Of a DNA stretch of 21,265 nucleotides, positions 15,539-21,265 are shown one piece after another. The DNA comes from CAZABS01 sp964483635 (GTDB lineage: Bacteria > Patescibacteriota > Minisyncoccia > Moranbacterales > UBA1568). A model generated the notes under the pieces. It was not told where the DNA came from, made no database searches, and was given only the letters and a program-made list of their open reading frames with translations. Numbering within the stretch: the first letter of the stretch is position 1; each line of letters starts with the position of its first letter. The position numbers were made by a program, and so were the translations under genes. The stretch is from the NCBI GenBank assembly GCA_964483635.1, contig CAZABS010000014.1:1-21265 (forward strand). Direction: 5' to 3'.

Positions 15539-16066
15539 ATGCGTGAATACGAACTGTTCTATTTGGTGGGAGAATCAAAAGAAGCGACACTTCCGGCCAT
15601 TCGGAAAGAGGTTGAAGAAATGTTTGTCGCTGAGGGAGCGAATTTTCTTCCGATTGAAACTCTCGATAAGCGAAAGCTTGCTTATGAAGTGAAGGGTGAG
15701 GAACGTGGGTTTTATGTTGCCCGAAGGTTCACTTTACCTGATATGAGCGAACTCTCCAGTGCTGAGTTTGAGAAAGCAATGAAAGAGACGGATGTTATTA
15801 CGAGACTTAATCGAAAGCTTGCGCTTTCTAAAACGGTCTTGCGAGCATTGATTCTCCGTGCTGACGAACTCCCTGAGCTCAAGCAAATCGAACGAACGGA
15901 ATATGCAAAACGGGAAACTCGTGGTCGCGGAGGAAACACTCGTACAGCCACTGCTCCGAGACCGTTTATCGGAAAAGACACTCCGCTCCCGAACATTGAT
16001 AAGGAAGCGCCAGTGGTAAGTAAGGAGCAGATTGATAAGAAGCTTGAAGAAGTTCTCGATATCTAA
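15539..16066 (+). CDS. rpsF: 30S ribosomal protein S6 with long C-terminal tail
   Basis: Residues 1-112 form the S6 ferredoxin-like fold, starting MREYELFYLVG, with KRKLAYEVKGEERGFYVARRF around 44-63 and DVITRLNRKLALSKTVLRA near 85-103. S6 pairs with S18 on the platform of the small subunit. The tail from about 113 to 175 is a charged, Gly/Thr/Pro-containing extension ending in a predicted helix (KEQIDKKLEEVLDI); typical S6 is about 95-135 residues. The gene heads the classic rpsF-ssb-rpsR cluster, with 19 nt to ssb. The ATG has no clear Shine-Dalgarno. Confidence 0.95.
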   Translation: MREYELFYLVGESKEATLPAIRKEVEEMFVAEGANFLPIETLDKRKLAYEVKGEERGFYVARRFTLPDMSELSSAEFEKAMKETDVITRLNRKLALSKTVLRALILRADELPELKQIERTEYAKRETRGRGGNTRTATAPRPFIGKDTPLPNIDKEAPVVSKEQIDKKLEEVLDI

Positions 16067-16085
16067 TCATTCACTGTATTGTGTT

Positions 16086-16550
16086 ATGAACGTGAATAAA
16101 GTTATCCTCGTCGGTCGGCTCACACGTGACCCTGAACTGCGAACAACACCTTCAGGTCAAAATGTTGCTACGATTGGTTTGGCGACAAATAATTACTGGA
16201 CGAAAGATGGGCAACGTCAAGAACGAACGGAGTTTCATACCGTCGTCTTGTGGGGGAAACTCGCAGAGATTGCAGGGCAGTACCTCACCAAGGGACAAGA
16301 GGCATATTTTGAAGGGCGACTCCAGAGTCGGAGTTATACCGGTAAAGACGGTGTTGAGCGCAAAACGACGGAAATTGTAGCGGAGAACATGCAACTTGGA
16401 TCGCGCGCAGGTGGTCAAGGAGGAAGTACTCCAACGAATCGGCCAGCTCCAGCGACCGCGCCAGCCCCTGAAGCTTCGAAACCAGATGATATCCCGACCA
16501 TCAATCTTGATGATGACAAAGATATCAAAATCGAAGACGTTCCATTCTAA
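16086..16550 (+). CDS. ssb: Single-stranded DNA-binding protein
   Basis: SSB, 154 residues. The OB fold covers residues 1-108: MNVNKVILVGRLTRDPELR, then WTKDGQRQERTEFHTVVLWG and YFEGRLQSRSYTGKDG. A Gly/Pro/Ala-rich linker follows, and the protein ends in an acidic tail, ...IKIEDVPF, the docking tip for replication and repair partners. It coats single-stranded DNA, probably as a tetramer. ATG 16086 was chosen because it begins the conserved N-terminal strand; an in-frame TTG at 16032 lies inside rpsF. Placement between rpsF and rpsR is the common bacterial order. Confidence 0.97.
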   Translation: MNVNKVILVGRLTRDPELRTTPSGQNVATIGLATNNYWTKDGQRQERTEFHTVVLWGKLAEIAGQYLTKGQEAYFEGRLQSRSYTGKDGVERKTTEIVAENMQLGSRAGGQGGSTPTNRPAPATAPAPEASKPDDIPTINLDDDKDIKIEDVPF

Positions 16551-16571
16551 ATTTTTTATTGACTCATTTTT

Positions 16572-16772
16572 ATGGCTCTCGAACAAGAAGTCCGAAAGAA
16601 ACTCAGTGCGATTGATTATAAGGATGCATATTTCCTTCGGCGATTTCTCAATTCACAAGGGAAGATTTATCCTCCCAAGAAACATGGGCTTATTGCTAAA
16701 GAACAGCGTGCTCTTACGCTTGCGATCAAACGGGCTCGTTTCATGGCGCTGATTCCATACGTTGTAAAGTAA
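16572..16772 (+). CDS. rpsR: 30S ribosomal protein S18
   Basis: A 66-residue S18, short but complete for the core: IDYKDAYFLRRFLNSQGKI, PPKKHGLIAKEQRALTLAIK and RARFMALIPYV. S18 binds S6 and 16S rRNA on the platform. It follows ssb by 21 nt. No Shine-Dalgarno is seen ahead of the ATG. N-terminal basic extensions of many relatives are missing. Confidence 0.95.
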   Translation: MALEQEVRKKLSAIDYKDAYFLRRFLNSQGKIYPPKKHGLIAKEQRALTLAIKRARFMALIPYVVK

Positions 16773-16780
16773 ATTTCTCA

Positions 16781-16795
16781 TTCTCATATTGAGAA
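16781..16795 (+). repeat. Small inverted repeat between rpsR and efp
   Basis: TTCTCA (16781-16786) and TGAGAA (16790-16795) around TAT form a perfect 6-bp stem, starting eight bases after the rpsR stop. No T tract follows, so it is not a canonical terminator; it could stabilise the 3' end of the rpsR message. Confidence 0.4.
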
Positions 16796-16811
16796 CAGCG
16801 AGCAAGGATCT

Positions 16812-16840
16812 TTGAAATCGTTGCGGGCTGTCCCTTTATT
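16812..16840 (+). promoter_or_regulatory. Possible promoter of efp, near-leaderless
   Basis: TTGAAA (16812-16817), 17 bp, TTTATT (16835-16840, four of six matches). The efp ATG lies five bases after the -10, so a transcript from here would begin at or inside the start codon. Confidence 0.35.
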
Positions 16841-16845
16841 TCTCT

Positions 16846-17403
16846 ATGCTCAGTCTTACAGATATAAAAACAGGAAAGCGAATTCTCTGGAATGGAGAGC
16901 CATATATTGTTTTGGAATATCAGCACTCCTTTCTTGGTCGTGGTGGCGCGGTCATGCGCACAAAACTGAAAAATCTTGTCACGGGGGCAATTATCGATTA
17001 CACGTTTCAGGATAAGGACAAGTTTGATGAGGCGGATGTCGTGAAGTCAAAGGCTCAATATCTCTACCGAGACGAAAATGGAGCAACCTTCATGAATATG
17101 GATGATTTTGATCAGTTCAGTCTCTCTCAAGATATTATTGGAAACGCAACAGACTATCTCCTCGAAGGAACCGAGGTTACTCTCCTTAGTTGGGAAAACA
17201 AACCAATTGCCATTGAGATGCCAATCAAGGTCACTCTTGAGGTAAAAGATGCACCCCCAGGGATTAAAGGAGATACAGCATCAGGCGGAGACAAAGTCGT
17301 AACTCTTGAAACAGGGATTCAGCTTACAACGCCACTCTTCATCAAAACGGGTGACAAAGTTATCGTGAACACGGAAAAAGGTTCATATGTTTCTCGGGTC
17401 TAA
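16846..17403 (+). CDS. efp: Translation elongation factor P
   Basis: EF-P, 185 residues, rescues ribosomes stalled at consecutive prolines. All three domains are seen: the N-terminal KOW-like domain (LTDIKTGKRILWNGEPYIVLEY), the middle OB domain (ATFMNMDDFDQFSLSQDIIG) and the C-terminal OB domain with VTLEVKDAPPGIKGDTASGG and GIQLTTPLFIKTGDKVIVNT. The tip of the first domain reads HSFLGRGGAV, which puts Arg at residue 32, where many bacteria have a modified Lys. Arg32 is the residue rhamnosylated by EarP in Pseudomonas; no EarP-like gene lies nearby. It is followed by a membrane protein gene after 15 nt. Confidence 0.96.
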   Translation: MLSLTDIKTGKRILWNGEPYIVLEYQHSFLGRGGAVMRTKLKNLVTGAIIDYTFQDKDKFDEADVVKSKAQYLYRDENGATFMNMDDFDQFSLSQDIIGNATDYLLEGTEVTLLSWENKPIAIEMPIKVTLEVKDAPPGIKGDTASGGDKVVTLETGIQLTTPLFIKTGDKVIVNTEKGSYVSRV

Positions 17404-17418
17404 GAAAGATGTTTCTGT

Positions 17419-17919
17419 ATGCAAAAAGATCGTCTAAATTGGCGATTTTTTGCTTTATATGAGCCACAAGAACCCTTGCTCGATTTCGATTTTTCGGCTA
17501 TACTGGATGAGGGTAAAGATTTCCCTCTCGCACCTTGTATGACGCTTTCTGGTTATCGCGCTGGTATCCGCCTTTTTGCACTGGTGGGGCTTCTGTCTTT
17601 GGGGGTATTCATCCTCTGGGTTGATCCTGAGACACTAAGTGTATGGGGGATGATGCTTTTTTTTATTTGTGCTGGAGTAGCGATTTCTGGCTGCATAACC
17701 CTGGGACTGCTTTTTCTATCGGAACGATTTGTTAGCGTGGAAGGAGCTCGGCATTATGTGGGCGGGGCTCTCCGACAAGGTGCTCTTTGTGGACTGTATG
17801 GAGTAGTACTTTTACTCCTTCTTTTTACAAAAACCTTTACCTGGTGGATTGCTGGTCTCGTTATTGTTTTTTTTCTCTTGATCGAGTATACCTATCGTCG
17901 ATTATTTCTCTCGCTCTAG
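17419..17919 (+). CDS. Four-helix membrane protein, function unknown
   Basis: A 166-residue protein I do not recognise. The first 48 residues are soluble and acidic-aromatic (LLDFDFSAILDEGKDF). Four hydrophobic segments follow at about 50-68, 76-100, 119-136 and 140-156. Loops are short, with a basic one around SERFVSVEGARHYVGGALRQ between helices 2 and 3. The end is YTYRRLFLSL. The ATG is 15 nt after efp, so it probably shares that transcript, and an AT-rich hairpin follows it. There are no catalytic motifs. It might be a conserved lineage-specific membrane protein. Confidence 0.75.
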   Translation: MQKDRLNWRFFALYEPQEPLLDFDFSAILDEGKDFPLAPCMTLSGYRAGIRLFALVGLLSLGVFILWVDPETLSVWGMMLFFICAGVAISGCITLGLLFLSERFVSVEGARHYVGGALRQGALCGLYGVVLLLLLFTKTFTWWIAGLVIVFFLLIEYTYRRLFLSL

Positions 17920-17940
17920 ATTAGATTCTCTAATTTTTTT
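17918..17940 (+). terminator. AT-rich terminator between the membrane protein gene and gyrB
   Basis: ATTAGA (17920-17925) pairs with TCTAAT (17929-17934) around TTC, directly followed by T to 17940. The stem has a single G-C pair in each arm, so it is weak, but the T run is ideal. Confidence 0.5.
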
Positions 17941-17964
17941 GTTTCACTTGTTAGTAATTTCCCT

Positions 17965-20022
<2,058 letters not shown>

Positions 20023-20039
20023 TGAGTCTTCACCTGGGG

Positions 20040-20068
20040 TTGACCAGTAGGGGGATATCTGGTACACT
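20040..20068 (+). promoter_or_regulatory. Promoter of the zinc-ribbon gene and rplY
   Basis: TTGACC (20040-20045), 17 bp, TACACT (20063-20068), with TG one base ahead of the -10. Transcription would begin near 20075, giving a leader of about 45 nt. Confidence 0.6.
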
Positions 20069-20119
20069 GCTTGTACTCGAAAATTGCTCTCGAACTGCAT
20101 TTTTTGATACCATGTACCT

Positions 20120-20455
20120 GTGAAACCGAATCTCGAAAACCTAAAAGCTCTCGTCCATTGCCCGGTATGTGATAAAGAGTATCGGCCAGTGAAAATGTTG
20201 CTCCTTTCTCAGGAGGAAAAACGTTCGACATTGCATTTGACGTGTGAGGCTTGTGGAGCTTCGACCTTGGTGTATGTGTCGCTTTCTCCGATGGGAGTGG
20301 TCTCTCTGGGAGTCCTCACAGATCTCGAACAAACTGAGGCGCGAAACCTTTTTCAAAAAGCACCTATTTCTTCTGATGAAGTGCTTCAGGTGCATCAATT
20401 TCTCAAGGAATACAGCGGTGGAGTTGAAGCTTTGATTCGAGAAACACATTCTTAA
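20120..20455 (+). CDS. Zinc-ribbon protein, function unknown
   Basis: A 111-residue protein. Two CxxC pairs, C14/C17 (HCPVCDKEY) and C42/C45 (CEACGAST), make a likely four-cysteine zinc ribbon. The rest holds a hydrophobic beta stretch (TLVYVSLSPMGVVSLGVLTDL) and a helical C-terminus with DEVLQVHQFLKEYSGGVEALI. The start is GTG at 20120; the nearby ATG at 20112 runs into TGA after three codons and overlaps this GTG. No Shine-Dalgarno is seen. It has its own promoter and lies 40 nt before rplY, so both may be co-transcribed. A nucleic-acid-binding or assembly role is possible, but nothing in the sequence fixes it. Confidence 0.75.
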   Translation: MKPNLENLKALVHCPVCDKEYRPVKMLLLSQEEKRSTLHLTCEACGASTLVYVSLSPMGVVSLGVLTDLEQTEARNLFQKAPISSDEVLQVHQFLKEYSGGVEALIRETHS

Positions 20456-20495
20456 ATAACGATTTTTCTCTAACTAATTTCTGAAGGTTACTGCT

Positions 20496-21179
20496 ATGAG
20501 TACGAAATTGAGAGTCGCGCTTCGCGAAAAAGCTGGATATCAACTCGAGGAACAACGAAAAAAAGGATTAATTCCTGCGGTGTTGTATGGACATCAGGTA
20601 ACGCCATCGTTGTTTTGGGTTAATTATCTGGATTTTGAACGCCTCTACCGTTCGGCTGGAGAGAGTACAATTATTGATGTCGAAGTTGAGGGGAAAAAGG
20701 ATGTAAATGCCCTTATCCATGATGTAGCTCGTGATCCACAATCCAATCGGTTTACGCATATTGATTTTTATCAGGTAAAAATGGATGAGGAAATTGATGC
20801 TGATATTCCGCTCGAATACATTGGGGAATCGGAAGCAATGAAGGCTCATGGAGGAATTCTCATTAAGTCGCTTGATGAAATTTCTGTTAAGTGTCTACCG
20901 AAAAATCTTCCACGTTCTATTCAGGTTGATATTGCTACTCTTCGAACTTTCGAAGATCAGATCAAGATTAAGGATCTCGTTTTGCCACCGGGAGTGATAA
21001 TGGATGAGGACATCGAGACTGTCGTTGCTCTTATCGAACGACCACGAACTGAAGCAGAAATGGCTTCTCTCAATGAGAAAGTGGAAATGGATGTGACGAA
21101 AGTAGAGGGAGTTGTGAAAGAAACTCCGGTTGTTGAAGGAGCTGTCACAGCTGAGAAGAAGGAAGAGAAGAAAAAATAA
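20496..21179 (+). CDS. rplY: 50S ribosomal protein L25/general stress protein Ctc
   Basis: A 227-residue L25 of the longer Ctc type, which binds 5S rRNA. The N-terminal domain runs to about residue 92 with RKKGLIPAVLYGHQVTPSLF and DPQSNRFTHIDFYQV. The C-terminal TL5-like beta domain follows (IPLEYIGESEAMKAHGGIL, DEISVKCLPKNLPRSIQVDI, KIKDLVLPPGVIMDEDIETV). The last 40 residues are a low-complexity acidic and Lys-rich tail ending KKEEKKK. An AAGG ahead of the ATG (20486-20489 region) is a modest ribosome binding site. A terminator follows at once. Confidence 0.95.
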   Translation: MSTKLRVALREKAGYQLEEQRKKGLIPAVLYGHQVTPSLFWVNYLDFERLYRSAGESTIIDVEVEGKKDVNALIHDVARDPQSNRFTHIDFYQVKMDEEIDADIPLEYIGESEAMKAHGGILIKSLDEISVKCLPKNLPRSIQVDIATLRTFEDQIKIKDLVLPPGVIMDEDIETVVALIERPRTEAEMASLNEKVEMDVTKVEGVVKETPVVEGAVTAEKKEEKKK

Positions 21180-21198
21180 TTTCTTTTCTCAAAAAAAG

Positions 21199-21233
21199 AA
21201 AAAAGCTCTGATATAATATCGGAGCTTTTTTCT
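21199..21233 (+). terminator. Intrinsic terminator after rplY
   Basis: GCTCTGATA (21205-21213) pairs with TATCGGAGC (21217-21225), nine pairs including one T·G, around TAA. Six A precede and six T follow the stem, so it could work on both strands. Confidence 0.9.
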
Positions 21234-21239
21234 TAATGG

Positions 21240-21245
21240 TATAAT
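21240..21245 (+). promoter_or_regulatory. -10 element (TATAAT) for a gene beyond the right edge
   Basis: Perfect TATAAT in GGTATAATGG, the same ten bases as 9288-9297. It lies seven bases after the T tract of the rplY terminator; no good -35 can be placed because that spot is the terminator stem. The gene it serves is outside the window. Confidence 0.45.
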
Positions 21246-21265
21246 GGTGCTAACTAATCTTTCTT

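Noticed and set aside
16032..16085. TTG 16032 as the start of ssb
   Set aside because: The extra residues lie inside rpsF and precede the conserved SSB N-terminus, which begins at ATG 16086.

Overview
The window is a gene-dense, all-plus-strand piece of a bacterial chromosome that carries almost only housekeeping genes. No insertion sequence, phage gene, tRNA, rRNA or CRISPR array is visible. Several traits suggest a Candidate Phyla Radiation (Patescibacteria) genome, perhaps of the Parcubacteria group: RpoB and RpoC in compact form, a very short TsaB-like protein beside rpoB, a RodZ-like protein next to recA and ftsK, a coiled-coil plus lytic-transglycosylase exoprotein, a 66-residue S18, and few Shine-Dalgarno sequences. 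This placement is inference from protein character, not from a database search. The code looks standard: no in-frame TGA interrupts about 2,300 codons of rpoB and rpoC. Still, 17 of 18 genes stop with TAA or TAG, and the single TGA is followed directly by an in-frame TAA.

Layout. Positions 1-1360 hold the end of a metallophosphoesterase gene, a SAM-methyltransferase-like gene and a short TsaB-like gene. A good promoter (TTGACA, 17 bp, TACCAT with TG extension) and a leader of about 150 nt with a hairpin then precede rpoB-rpoC (1594-8613), which ends at a clear intrinsic terminator. A small glycine-rich hypothetical gene (8742-9203) lies between two copies of a perfect 20-bp repeat. It is followed by a 75-codon gene and ftsK, then a terminator, then a rodZ-like gene, recA and a secreted coiled-coil/transglycosylase gene. 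A second strong promoter and a 110-nt leader precede rpsF-ssb-rpsR. Then come efp, a four-helix membrane protein gene, gyrB, a zinc-ribbon gene with its own promoter, and rplY with a terminator.

How the genes fit together. RpoB and RpoC form the catalytic core of RNA polymerase. FtsK, RodZ-like, RecA, GyrB and SSB cover chromosome segregation, cell shape or division, recombination, supercoiling and single-strand protection. S6, S18, L25 and EF-P serve the ribosome. The secreted transglycosylase and RodZ-like protein suggest a real peptidoglycan wall.

No obviously new multi-gene system is visible. The points most worth a second look are regulatory or structural: a consistent extended -10 promoter type at three housekeeping operons, a second type with TATAATGG and no clear -35, likely leaderless starts, the structured rpsF and rpoB leaders, the duplicated 20-bp element around an unknown gene, the shortened TsaB-like protein, and an EF-P with arginine at position 32 but no EarP-like neighbour.
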